10,972 nucleotides of DNA from CALBPI01 sp038533155. GTDB taxonomy: Bacteria; Pseudomonadota; Gammaproteobacteria; Steroidobacterales; Woeseiaceae. Under the pieces are notes generated by a model. It searched no databases. It saw nothing but the letters and a program-made list of their open reading frames with translations, and was not told where the DNA came from. The stretch is taken from contig JBCAZH010000087.1 in assembly GCA_038533155.1 (NCBI GenBank), positions 1 through 10,972 of the forward strand. Reading direction: 5' to 3'. Within the stretch, counting starts at the first letter, position 1. Every line of letters starts with the position of its first letter. The translations under genes were made by a program, and so were the position numbers. Below, in pieces: positions 1 through 8,600 of this stretch.

Positions 1-123
1 GCCGATTTTGTGCGAAACGCCGGTGTAAAAAAGGATGCGCTCTGTAGTCGTCGTTTTACCGGCATCGATGTGCGCCATGATGCCAATGTTGCGGTAACGA
101 TCGATCGGGGTAGTGCGTGCCAC
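1..123 (-). CDS. fusA: Elongation factor G (EF-G), N-terminal fragment cut by the window edge
   Basis: EF-G is the cytoplasmic translational GTPase that drives translocation and, with the recycling factor, ribosome recycling. Only the first 41 codons are present; the reading frame is open to base 1. The start is GTG (123-121), followed by Ala-Arg-Thr-Thr-Pro-Ile-Asp-Arg-Tyr-Arg-Asn-Ile-Gly-Ile, the usual EF-G N terminus. The G1/P-loop, Ala-His-Ile-Asp-Ala-Gly-Lys-Thr, spans residues 17-24 and binds the phosphates of GTP. An AAGGA ribosome-binding site (135-131) sits 7 bases before the GTG and fixes that start; the next in-frame Met, at residue 16, would remove conserved sequence. It follows rpsG by 78 bp in the usual str operon order. 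Identity is near certain; whether the rest of the gene is intact cannot be seen. Confidence 0.97.
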   Translation of the reverse strand, partial: MARTTPIDRYRNIGIMAHIDAGKTTTTERILFYTGVSHKIG

Positions 124-130
124 GGTCGGG

Positions 131-135
131 TCCTT
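131..135 (-). promoter_or_regulatory. Ribosome-binding site for fusA
   Basis: AAGGA on the minus strand lies 7 bases upstream of a GTG codon. It decides the non-ATG start of fusA. Confidence 0.8.
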
Positions 136-201
136 AAAAATGTCTGTATAACGAGTGATCTGCCGCCCCGGTTAGGGACGCTTCGATCAGTGGTGTGAGT
201 C

Positions 202-681
202 TTACCAGCGGTAGTGCGAGAACGCCTTGTTGGCCTCTGCCATCCGATGGACATCCTCTTTCTTCTTGATGGCAGCGCCACGGTTTTCTGCAGCGTCCAT
301 CAGCTCGTGCGCCAATCGGTGCGCCATGGTCTTCTCGCTACGCCGACGCGCTGCGTCGATCACCCAACGCATAGCCAGCGTCTGGCGACGTTGCGGGCGC
401 ACTTCAACAGGCACCTGGTAGGTTGCGCCACCAACGCGGCGGGATTTCACCTCAACCGCCGGCTTAACGTTCTCAAGCGCTTGCTCCAGCAATTCCAACG
501 ACTGCTCATCTGTCGCTGCGTTGCGCTCTGTCATGCGATCCAGTGCACCATAGATGATCCGTTCGGCCACTGATTTCTTGCCGTCGTTCATCACCATGTT
601 CATGAACTTTGCCAGCAATTGGCTCTTGTACTTCGGATCCGGAAGGATGCTTCGCTTCGGTGCCTGATTTCTTCTTGACAT
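202..681 (-). CDS. rpsG: 30S ribosomal protein S7
   Basis: S7 is a primary 16S rRNA-binding protein that nucleates assembly of the 30S head and lies near the E-site tRNA. The 159-residue product matches the family over its whole length: Ile-Leu-Pro-Asp-Pro-Lys near residue 12, Asp-Gly-Lys-Lys-Ser at 33-37, the Arg-Arg-Val-Gly-Gly-Ala-Thr-Tyr-Gln-Val-Pro-Val-Glu-Val-Arg-Pro beta-hairpin at 81-96, and the end Asn-Lys-Ala-Phe-Ser-His-Tyr-Arg-Trp. It stops at the conserved Tyr-Arg-Trp and lacks the C-terminal extension of E. coli K-12 S7. The start is ATG (681-679). Its ribosome-binding site is weak (GAGAG at 695-691, 9 bases away), which fits translation coupled to rpsL. In E. coli S7 is the translational repressor of the str operon, so the upstream spacer is a likely regulatory site. 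Confidence 0.98.
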   Translation of the reverse strand: MSRRNQAPKRSILPDPKYKSQLLAKFMNMVMNDGKKSVAERIIYGALDRMTERNAATDEQSLELLEQALENVKPAVEVKSRRVGGATYQVPVEVRPQRRQTLAMRWVIDAARRRSEKTMAHRLAHELMDAAENRGAAIKKKEDVHRMAEANKAFSHYRW

Positions 682-787
682 GTGTTTCTGCTCTCAATGC
701 TTCAGCGGCAGTGCCACTTACTCGTCCTCAGCTATGTGAGGGTCGTTTTACTCTGTTCAATAAGTCGGTGTTGCCGACTCAGTTCAA
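682..787 (-). promoter_or_regulatory. rpsL-rpsG spacer RNA, candidate S7 feedback site
   Basis: This 106-bp spacer has two hairpins on the minus-strand RNA. One is a 6-bp stem (763-768 with 774-779, 5-base loop). The other is a 5-bp stem (726-730 with 737-741, 6-base loop). The first hairpin is flanked by an imperfect direct repeat. In E. coli the same rpsL-rpsG intercistronic region is bound by S7, which represses its own translation. That function is assigned here by position and structure only; I did not align the E. coli site. Confidence 0.5.
750..787 (-). repeat. Imperfect 11-base direct repeat around a hairpin
   Basis: On the plus strand ACTCTGTTCAA (750-760) and ACTCAGTTCAA (777-787) match at 10 of 11 positions. 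They lie 27 bases apart and bracket the 763-779 hairpin. The second copy ends one base before the rpsL stop codon. It could be part of an RNA-binding site, or chance in a short spacer. Confidence 0.5.
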
Positions 788-1162
788 TTAACCCTTCGGT
801 CGCTTAGCGCCGTACTTCGAACGGCCCTGACGGCGATCGTTGACGCCCGCGCAATCCAAGGTGCCACGCACGGTGTGGTAGCGAACCCCGGGCAAATCCT
901 TTACACGACCGCCGCGGATCAGCACCACGCTGTGCTCCTGAAGGTTATGACCCTCACCGCCGATGTAGCTCGTGACCTCGAAACCGTTCGTTAAGCGCAC
1001 ACGTGCCACTTTCCGCATAGCCGAGTTCGGCTTTTTCGGGGTGGTGGTGTACACGCGCGTGCAGACACCGCGCTTTTGCGGGCTGCCTTCCAACGCCGGT
1101 ACGTTGCTCTTTTCAGGCTTGGTCGAGCGTGGTTTACGCACGAGCTGGTTGATCGTGGCCAT
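788..1162 (-). CDS. rpsL: 30S ribosomal protein S12
   Basis: S12 lies at the 30S decoding centre and tunes tRNA selection accuracy. The 124-residue product has the usual family length and is near-identical to gammaproteobacterial S12. It shows Met-Ala-Thr-Ile-Asn-Gln-Leu-Val-Arg-Lys at the start, Thr-Thr-Thr-Pro-Lys-Lys-Pro-Asn-Ser at 39-47, and Gly-Gly-Arg-Val-Lys-Asp-Leu-Pro-Gly-Val-Arg-Tyr at 84-95. Lys43 and Lys88 (counting Met), where substitutions commonly give streptomycin resistance, are both the wild-type lysine. Asp89, the residue that carries a beta-methylthio modification in E. coli, is present. The start is ATG (1162-1160), with AAGGA (1177-1173) 10 bases upstream. It is the first str operon gene, 257 bp after rpoC. 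Confidence 0.99.
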   Translation of the reverse strand: MATINQLVRKPRSTKPEKSNVPALEGSPQKRGVCTRVYTTTPKKPNSAMRKVARVRLTNGFEVTSYIGGEGHNLQEHSVVLIRGGRVKDLPGVRYHTVRGTLDCAGVNDRRQGRSKYGAKRPKG

Positions 1163-1216
1163 AGGCCCTGTGTCCTTATTAATGCAGTCGGGTTAACGAC
1201 CGGTTCAAAACAAAAG

Positions 1217-1240
1217 GGCGTAAACGCAAACGCGCACGCC
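1217..1240 (-). promoter_or_regulatory. Possible leader hairpin with interrupted T-run upstream of rpsL
   Basis: On the minus strand GGCGT and ACGCC (1240-1236 with 1221-1217) can form a 5-bp stem with a 14-base loop. It is followed by C, four T, G, four T (1216-1207). This vaguely resembles an intrinsic terminator or attenuator, but the stem is short and the loop long. Weak candidate only. Confidence 0.25.
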
Positions 1241-1244
1241 GCCG

Positions 1245-1267
1245 GGCCTGGGGGCTAAACCCCGGCC
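1245..1267 (-). promoter_or_regulatory. GC-rich bulged hairpin upstream of rpsL
   Basis: GGCC plus GGGG (1245-1248, 1251-1254) pair with CCCC plus GGCC (1260-1263, 1264-1267). This gives an 8-bp all-G:C stem with a 2-base bulge and a 5-base loop. It lies in the presumed str operon leader, 83 bases before the rpsL start. No T-run follows, and its role is unknown. Confidence 0.35.
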
Positions 1268-1310
1268 GAAATCTTTTTCTCTCTGCGCCTGCGCGAGCTC
1301 GGCGCCGTAC

Positions 1311-1333
1311 CAGCCGACGCTAGGTGCCGGCTG
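1311..1333 (-). repeat. Small inverted repeat downstream of rpoC
   Basis: CAGCCG (1311-1316) and CGGCTG (1328-1333) form a 6-bp stem with an 11-base loop. It is the third stem after the rpoC stop and touches the outer arm of the second. It could add to a 3' end structure; the evidence is only the inverted repeat. Confidence 0.35.
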
Positions 1334-1359
1334 AGATGTCTTGAAATGAGACATCTGAG
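1331..1359 (-). terminator. Second hairpin downstream of rpoC
   Basis: AGATGTCT (1334-1341) and AGACATCT (1349-1356) are perfect 8-bp complements around a 7-base loop. After one mismatch, two more pairs extend the stem to 1331-1332 and 1358-1359. It begins about 60 bases past the rpoC stop and 5 bases past the stronger first hairpin. No T-run follows, so it may protect or process the 3' end rather than terminate by itself. Confidence 0.4.
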
Positions 1360-1364
1360 GTAGT

Positions 1365-1395
1365 GAGGGCGGGCATTTTAGGGATGCCCGCCCTC
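1365..1395 (-). terminator. Strong hairpin after rpoC, candidate end of the rplJL-rpoBC transcript
   Basis: A perfect 12-bp stem (1365-1376 with 1384-1395), mostly G:C, closes a 7-base loop and begins 24 bases after the rpoC stop. The position fits the operon end. The usual U-tract is missing: the RNA continues ACUACCUCAG. Termination may therefore be partial or factor-dependent, or the stem may only stabilise the rpoC 3' end and let transcription read into rpsL. Confidence 0.5.
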
Positions 1396-1419
1396 GCGGT
1401 CAAGTGACCGAATGGCCCG

Positions 1420-4400
1420 TTATTCGGCCTCTTCGGTCTCCGGCGCTTCCGCCTCAGCCACATCCTCAGCGCCATCGCCTTCCGCGCCAGCCGCCTCAAG
1501 GCTTGCAAGCTCTGCAGCCAACTCCTGCTCGCGGGTTCTGCGACGCTCTGCGTGATGCGCAAAGCCCGTACCCGCCGGAATCAAACGGCCGACGATCACG
1601 TTCTCTTTCAGTCCGCGCAAATCATCGCGCAGTCCACGCACTGCAGCCTCGGTGAGGACACGAGTGGTCTCCTGGAACGACGCCGCCGAAATGAACGACT
1701 CGGTTGCCAGAGAGGCCTTCGTGATACCAAGCAGCACGGACTCGAACTCCGGCGCATCTTTGCCAGCCGCCTGCATCTGCTCAACGGACTCGAGAGCCCG
1801 CGAGCGATCGACCTGCTCGCCGCGCAAGTAGTTCGTGTCGCCTGGCACGGAAATGATGACCTTCCGCAGCATCTGGCGAATGATCACCTCGATGTGCTTG
1901 TCGTTGATCTTCACCCCTTGCAGTCGATAGACGTCTTGGATCTCACGGACAAGATAATCCGCCAGCGCTTCCGCGCCTTTTAGACGCAGGATGTCGTGCG
2001 GATTCGGCTCACCGTCGGCGATGACTTCGCCACGAGTGACTTGCTCGCCTTCGAAGACATTCAAGTGACGCCACTTCGGAATCAGCTCCTCGTAAGATTC
2101 GCCGCCTTCCATCGTGATGACCAGACGTCGCTTGCCTTTGGTTTCCTTGCCGAAGCTCACGGTACCGGTGTGCTCGGCCATGATCGCAAACTCTTTCGGG
2201 CGACGCGCCTCGAACAAGTCAGCAACCCGCGGCAGACCACCGGTGATATCACGCGTTTTCGAGGATTCCTGCGGAATCCGTGCAATGACGTCACCGACCG
2301 AGACCTTCGCGCCATCTTCGTGGTTCACGATAGCGCCGGCGGGCAAAGCGTAGACCGCTGGAATCTCTGTGTTCGCAAAGAAGACTTCGTTGCCCTTATC
2401 GTCGACAAGCATCGCCACAGGACGCAAATCCTTCGCCGCACCACCTGCCTGACTTTGGTCCGCAATCACGATGTTCGAAAGACCGGTGATCTCATCCACC
2501 TGCTCGTTGACGGTGACACCATCCACGAAGTCCTTGAACTTAATCGTACCGCTCACCTCTGTGATAACCGGGTGGGTATGCGGATCCCAAGTTGCGACCA
2601 CGTCGCCAGCACTGACCGCTGCACCATCTTCCACGGTGATGTTCGCACCATACGGCACCTTGTAGCGCTCGCGCTCACGGCCCGCTTCGTTCGACACGAT
2701 CACTTCTCCGGAACGTGACACAGCGACCAGGTAGCCCTTCTCGTGGCGAACGGTCTTGATGTTCGACAACCGAACTTGACCGTTGCTCTTGATCTCGATG
2801 CTGTTCACAGATGCCGATCTCGACGCCGCACCACCGATGTGGAACGTGCGCATCGTCAGCTGCGTGCCCGGCTCGCCGATCGACTGTGCCGCGATGACAC
2901 CGACCGCCTCACCGATTGCGATCCGTTGGCCGCGCGCCAAGTCGCGACCGTAGCACTGTGAGCACACACCGTAGCGCGTCTCACAAGTGATCGCCGAACG
3001 CACCTTCACTTGGTCCACTTGCAGATCGTCGAGCAGTTGAACCTGCGCTTCTGTCAGCAGTGTGCCAGCATCCAAAGCGACCTTGTCGGTACCCGGATGT
3101 AACACCGGCTCAGCAAGCACTCGGCCAAGCACGCGGTCGCGCAGGGATTCGACCACGTCGCCACCTTCAACGAGCGGCGTCATGATCAATCCGTCGCTGG
3201 TTCCGCAATCATCTTCCGTAACTACGAGATCCTGAGCGACATCGACCAATCGACGGGTCAGGTAACCGGAGTTCGCCGTTTTCAGCGCCGTATCTGCGAG
3301 GCCCTTCCGAGCACCGTGAGTCGAGATAAAGTACTGCAGTACGTCCAGACCTTCGCGGAAGTTCGCCGTGATCGGCGTTTCGATGATCGAGCCATCCGGC
3401 TTCGCCATCAAACCCCGCATTCCGGCCAACTGGCGAATCTGCGCCGCAGAACCACGAGCACCCGAATCGGCCATCATGAAGATCGAGTTAAAGGACTTCT
3501 GAACAACGTCGTCACCGTCGCTGTTTTTCACAGCGTCGGTACCAAGCTTGTCCATCATCGCTTTCGCGACTTGGTCATTTGTGCGCGACCAGATATCTAC
3601 AACCTTGTTGTAGCGCTCGCCATCCGTCACCAAGCCGGACGCGTATTGGTCCTGAATCTCTTTCACTTCGGTTTCCGCTCGACCAAGGATTTCCTCTTTG
3701 CTCTGCGGCACTTCCATGTCGTTCACACCGATGGAGACACCCGCACGAGTCGCGTAGCGGAAGCCGGTGTACATCAGCTGATCCGCAAAGACGACCGACT
3801 CTTTCAATCCGACGTGCCGGTAACACTGGTTCAGCACATTGGAAATCGCTTTCTTGGTCATGTGTTGGTTGACCAAATCGAACGGTACGCCCTCCGGCAA
3901 AATCTCAGACAACAAGGCTCGACCGACCGTCGTTTCGACGCGGCGCATGCTCCGCTCCGAGTCCTCGGCCGTGCTGACGTTCAAGCGTACTTGGATCTGC
4001 GCCTGCAGATCGCAAACGCCTGCCTCGTAGGCGCGGTGCACTTCTTGAACATCCGCGAACTGAAGCCCTTCACCCTTCGCGTTGATACGCTCCCGAGTCA
4101 TGTAATACAGACCCAAGACAACGTCTTGCGACGGCACGATGATCGGGTCTCCGTTCGCCGGCGACAGAATGTTGTTCGACGACATCATCAACGCGCGCGC
4201 TTCGAGCTGAGCCTCGATCGACAGCGGCACGTGCACCGCCATCTGGTCACCATCAAAGTCGGCGTTGAACGCGGTGCAGACGAGCGGATGCAATTGAATC
4301 GCCTTACCCTCAATCAGCACAGGCTCGAACGCCTGGATACCGAGACGATGAAGCGTTGGCGCCCGGTTCAACATGACCGGATGCTCACGGATCACTTCCT

Positions 4401-5637
4401 CGAGAATGTCCCAGACCTCAGGCCCTTCCCGCTCAACCAGACGCTTCGCCGCCTTGATGGTTGCCGCTTCACCACGCAATTGTAGTTTGGAGAAAATGAA
4501 CGGCTTGAATAGCTCCAACGCCATCTTCTTCGGCAAACCACACTGGTGTAGTTTCAACGTCGGCCCAACAACGATCACCGAACGACCCGAGTAATCAACA
4601 CGCTTACCGAGCAAGTTCTGACGGAAGCGACCCTGTTTACCCTTAATCATGTCCGCGAGAGACTTCAGTGGGCGTTTGTTGGTGCCTGTAATCGCACGAC
4701 CGCGGCGACCGTTATCCAGCAACGCGTCCACTGACTCCTGCAGCATGCGCTTTTCGTTGCGCACGATGATGTCCGGAGCATTCAGCTCCAGCAGTCGACG
4801 CAAACGGTTGTTGCGGTTGATAACGCGACGATACAGATCGTTGAGATCCGATGTGGCGAACCGGCCTCCGTCGAGCGGGACCAACGGACGCAGGTCCGGC
4901 GGCAGCACGGGCAGCACCGTCAACACCATCCACTCGGGCTTATTGCCCGACTCGATGAATGATTCGAGCAACTTCAGACGCTTCGAGAGACGCTTGATCT
5001 TGGTCTCAGAGTTCGTGCCGTTGATCTCTTCACGAACGGTAGCGACTTCGGTCTGCAACTCCATCGTGCGCAACATCTCATGGACCGCTTCCGCGCCCAT
5101 ACGCGCATCGAACTCGTCGCCGTATTGCTCGATCGCCTCAAGATAGCCCTCATCGGACAGCAGCTGGCCACGCTCTAGCGGTGTCAAGCCAGGCTCCACC
5201 ACGACGAACGCCTCGAAGTACAACACGCGCTCGATCTCGCGCAGCGTCATGTCGAGCATCAAACCGATGCGCGATGGTAGCGATTTCAAGAACCAGATAT
5301 GTGCAACTGGGCTCGCCAAGTCGATGTGCGCCATGCGCTCGCGACGAACTTTAGTCTGCGTGACTTCAACGCCGCACTTCTCACAGACGACACCGCGATG
5401 CTTCAGGCGCTTGTACTTGCCGCACAGGCACTCGTAATCCTTGATCGGGCCAAAGATCTTCGCGCAGAACAGTCCATCGCGCTCGGGCTTGAACGTCCGA
5501 TAGTTGATTGTCTCGGGCTTTTTGACTTCACCGTACGACCACGAGCGAATCATGTCCGGTGACGCGAGACCGATGCGGATCGCATCAAAGTCTTCGTCCG
5601 GTGTTTGCGACTTAAATAGCTTAAGCAAATCTTTCAT
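1420..5637 (-). CDS. rpoC: DNA-directed RNA polymerase subunit beta'
   Basis: Beta' forms half of the RNA polymerase cleft and holds the catalytic magnesium. Its 1405 residues are close to the 1407 of E. coli. The N-terminal zinc-binding domain has Cys70, Cys72, Cys85 and Cys88. The catalytic Asn-Ala-Asp-Phe-Asp-Gly-Asp motif is at 458-464, with Asp460, Asp462 and Asp464 as metal ligands. The second zinc site is Cys811, Cys885, Cys892 and Cys895. The trigger loop around 920-940 is interrupted, as in Gammaproteobacteria, by the large SI3 insertion (about 942-1130). The C terminus is an acidic tail, 11 Asp/Glu and no basic residue in the last 25. The start is ATG (5637-5635), only 8 bp after the rpoB stop, and AAGG of its ribosome-binding region overlaps that stop. 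The frame is uninterrupted and the gene appears intact. Confidence 0.99.
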   Translation of the reverse strand: MKDLLKLFKSQTPDEDFDAIRIGLASPDMIRSWSYGEVKKPETINYRTFKPERDGLFCAKIFGPIKDYECLCGKYKRLKHRGVVCEKCGVEVTQTKVRRERMAHIDLASPVAHIWFLKSLPSRIGLMLDMTLREIERVLYFEAFVVVEPGLTPLERGQLLSDEGYLEAIEQYGDEFDARMGAEAVHEMLRTMELQTEVATVREEINGTNSETKIKRLSKRLKLLESFIESGNKPEWMVLTVLPVLPPDLRPLVPLDGGRFATSDLNDLYRRVINRNNRLRRLLELNAPDIIVRNEKRMLQESVDALLDNGRRGRAITGTNKRPLKSLADMIKGKQGRFRQNLLGKRVDYSGRSVIVVGPTLKLHQCGLPKKMALELFKPFIFSKLQLRGEAATIKAAKRLVEREGPEVWDILEEVIREHPVMLNRAPTLHRLGIQAFEPVLIEGKAIQLHPLVCTAFNADFDGDQMAVHVPLSIEAQLEARALMMSSNNILSPANGDPIIVPSQDVVLGLYYMTRERINAKGEGLQFADVQEVHRAYEAGVCDLQAQIQVRLNVSTAEDSERSMRRVETTVGRALLSEILPEGVPFDLVNQHMTKKAISNVLNQCYRHVGLKESVVFADQLMYTGFRYATRAGVSIGVNDMEVPQSKEEILGRAETEVKEIQDQYASGLVTDGERYNKVVDIWSRTNDQVAKAMMDKLGTDAVKNSDGDDVVQKSFNSIFMMADSGARGSAAQIRQLAGMRGLMAKPDGSIIETPITANFREGLDVLQYFISTHGARKGLADTALKTANSGYLTRRLVDVAQDLVVTEDDCGTSDGLIMTPLVEGGDVVESLRDRVLGRVLAEPVLHPGTDKVALDAGTLLTEAQVQLLDDLQVDQVKVRSAITCETRYGVCSQCYGRDLARGQRIAIGEAVGVIAAQSIGEPGTQLTMRTFHIGGAASRSASVNSIEIKSNGQVRLSNIKTVRHEKGYLVAVSRSGEVIVSNEAGRERERYKVPYGANITVEDGAAVSAGDVVATWDPHTHPVITEVSGTIKFKDFVDGVTVNEQVDEITGLSNIVIADQSQAGGAAKDLRPVAMLVDDKGNEVFFANTEIPAVYALPAGAIVNHEDGAKVSVGDVIARIPQESSKTRDITGGLPRVADLFEARRPKEFAIMAEHTGTVSFGKETKGKRRLVITMEGGESYEELIPKWRHLNVFEGEQVTRGEVIADGEPNPHDILRLKGAEALADYLVREIQDVYRLQGVKINDKHIEVIIRQMLRKVIISVPGDTNYLRGEQVDRSRALESVEQMQAAGKDAPEFESVLLGITKASLATESFISAASFQETTRVLTEAAVRGLRDDLRGLKENVIVGRLIPAGTGFAHHAERRRTREQELAAELASLEAAGAEGDGAEDVAEAEAPETEEAE

Positions 5638-5652
5638 GAATCACCTTACTCC
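5638..5652 (-). promoter_or_regulatory. rpoC ribosome-binding region overlapping the rpoB stop codon
   Basis: The minus strand reads GGAG-TAA-GGTGATTC-ATG. Both GGAG (5652-5649) and TAAGG/GGTGAT (5648-5640) can pair with the 16S rRNA 3' tail. The first lies inside the last codons of rpoB and the second contains its TAA. Ribosomes ending rpoB therefore stop on the rpoC initiation site, which should couple beta and beta' synthesis. Confidence 0.75.
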
Positions 5653-8600
5653 GTTTCAAGCTCGATATTGATGCCAAGAGAACGGATCTCTTTGACGAGC
5701 ACGTTGAACGACTCCGGCATACCGGCTTGCATTTGATGCGTTCCGTCGACGATGTTTTTGTACATCTTCGTTCGACCCTGGACGTCATCGGACTTCACAG
5801 TCAGCATCTCCTGCAGCGTGTAGGAAGCACCGTAGGCTTCGAGCGCCCAGACCTCCATCTCACCGAATCGCTGACCACCGAACTGCGCTTTACCACCCAG
5901 CGGTTGTTGCGTGACCAGGCTGTACGGCCCTGTTGAACGGGCGTGCATCTTGTCATCCACCAAGTGGTTCAGTTTCAGCATGTACATATAGCCGACTGTC
6001 ACCGGACGCAGGAATTGATCGCCTGTACGGCCGTCACGCAGTTCCGCCTGACCGGTTTCCGGCAGCTCCGCGAGTTGCAGCATCTGCTTGATCTGCGTCT
6101 CAGCGGCGCCATCGAATACCGGCGTTGCCATCGGCACACCTCGCGACAGGTTACCTGCCAACTCAATGACTTCCTCATCAGACAGACTATCGATGTCCTC
6201 CGCACGACCACCCGTCGTGTTGTAGACGTCATGCAGGAACCCACGAAGATCTTTCATGGCAGCCTGCGCCTTGAGCATCCTCTCAATGCGTTGACCGACG
6301 CCTTTCGCGGCCCAACCGAGGTGCGTCTCAAGCACCTGCCCGACATTCATGCGCGACGGCACCCCTAGCGGGTTGAGTACGATGTCGACCGGTGTGCCGT
6401 CTTCGAGGTACGGCATATCCTCTATCGGCACGATGGTGGAAATCACACCTTTGTTACCGTGACGACCCGCCATCTTGTCACCCGGCTGAATCCGGCGTTT
6501 CACCGCGAGGTAGACTTTGACCATCTTCAGAACACCCGGCGCCAGATCGTCGCCGACAGTGATCTTGCTCTTCTTCGCTTCAAAGCGAGCGTCGAATTCT
6601 TCACGCTGCGCTTTCAATCGCTCTTGAGCGCGCTCCAATTGCGCGTTGGCTTCGTCGTTTTTCAGACCGATATCGAACCATTTCATCGGCTCTAGGCTTT
6701 CAAGGTACGCCTTGGTGATCTTCTCACCGGACTTCAGACCGGACGGACCACCTGTCGCCTGCTTGCCAAGCAAGAGCTTCTGCACTCGATCCAGAATATC
6801 GCCTTCGAGAATTCGAAGTTGGTCATCCAGGTCCTTACGCACGCTCTGCAGCTCAGCACGCTCGATCGCGAGCGCACGGCTATCCTTCTCAACGCCATCG
6901 CGTGTGAACACGCGGACATCGATAACCGTACCGTCCATGCCGGGCGGCACGCGCAGCGATGAGTCCTTCACGTCGGACGCTTTTTCACCGAAGATCGCAC
7001 GCAGCAGCTTCTCTTCCGGCGTCAGCTGAGTCTCGCCCTTCGGCGTAACCTTACCCACCAGAATATCGCCGGCGCCGACTTCAGCGCCGATGAACGCAAT
7101 ACCTGCTTCATCCAATTTCGCCAGCGCTGAATCCCCGACATTCGGGATATCCGACGTGACCTCTTCAGAACCGAGTTTCGTGTCGCGAGCAACACAGGTC
7201 AGCTCTTCAATATGGATTGTCGTGAAGCGGTCTTCCTTAACGACGCGCTCGGAGATCAAAATCGAATCTTCGAAGTTGTAGCCGTTCCAAGGCATGAACG
7301 CGACCAGCAGGTTTTGACCCAGCGCGAGTTCACCGAGGTTGGTGGACGGCCCATCGGCCAATACGTCGCCGCGAGCAATCTGATCGCCGATCTTCACGAG
7401 CGGACGCTGGTTAATGCAAGTGTTTTGGTTAGAACGCGTGTATTTCGTCAGATTGTAAATATCGACACCTGGATCGACGTCATTGGTCTCGTCATCGTTG
7501 ACTCGTACAACAATTCGCGATGCATCAACCGAGTCGACGACACCACCGCGATTCGCGACGACCGTTACCCCAGAATCTACGGCAACCGCACGTTCCATTC
7601 CGGTACCGACCAGAGGCGCTTCGCTGCGTAGCGTTGGCACAGCCTGACGTTGCATGTTCGAGCCCATCAATGCCCGGTTGGCATCATCGTGCTCCAGGAA
7701 CGGAATCAAAGACGCCGCCACCGAAACAATCTGCTTCGGAGAGACATCCATGTAGTTCACGGCATCCGGCGCCGCCAACGTGAATTCGTTGCGGTGGCGA
7801 ACCGAAATCAAGTCGTCGGTGAAGTTGTTTTTTGCATCAACCGCAGCATTCGCCTGCGCGATGATGTACTGGCTTTCTTCAATCGCGGACAGATACTCGA
7901 TGTCATCGGTGACTCGACCGTTTTCGACCTTGCGGTACGGCGTCTCGAGGAAACCATACTCGTTGGTACGTGAGTACACCGCGAGCGAGTTAATCAAACC
8001 GATGTTCGGACCTTCCGGCGTTTCGATTGGGCACACCCGACCGTAGTGCGTCGGGTGAACGTCACGGACTTCAAAACCAGCACGCTCACGTGTCAGACCG
8101 CCAGGACCGAGCGCTGAGACGCGACGCTTGTGCGTGACTTCCGAAAGCGGGTTGTTCTGATCCATGAACTGCGAGAGCTGGCTGGAACCGAAGAACTCCT
8201 TGACCGCCGCGGCTACCGGCTTAGCGTTGATCATCTCTTGCGGCATCAGACCTTCAGCTTCGGCTTGAGTCAGACGCTCTTTGACAGCCCGCTCGACGCG
8301 CACCAAACCGATGCGGAAGGCGTTCTCCGCCATCTCGCCGACGCTGCGGATGCGACGGTTACCCAGGTGATCGATATCGTCAACAGAACCATTGCCGTTG
8401 CGAATGTCGATCAACACTCTCAAAACGTCGAGTACGTCGCCAGAGTCCAGCACGCCCTCGCCCGTGATTTCGTCGCGTCCGACCCGACGGTTGAACTTCA
8501 TGCGACCTACTGCTGACAAGTCGTAACGATCCGCATTAAAGAACAGGTTGTGGAACAGGTTCTCTGCCGCTTCTTTGGTCGGCGGCTCGCCCGGGCGCAT

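Noticed and set aside
1163..1210. Possible promoter for rpsL (TTGAAC followed by a CATTAA-like box)
   Set aside because: The -10 match is poor (3 of 6), and the box would lie almost on the rpsL ribosome-binding site, leaving almost no leader.
1996..2718. Plus-strand open frame of 240 codons antisense to the 3' part of rpoC
   Set aside because: It has the same shadow-frame character, no convincing start context and no known domain. The rpoC frame opposite it is fully conserved.
3316..4485. Long plus-strand open frame (389 codons) inside rpoC
   Set aside because: It lies fully antisense to the conserved RpoC core, has no recognisable family, and is rich in Arg/His as expected of a shadow frame.
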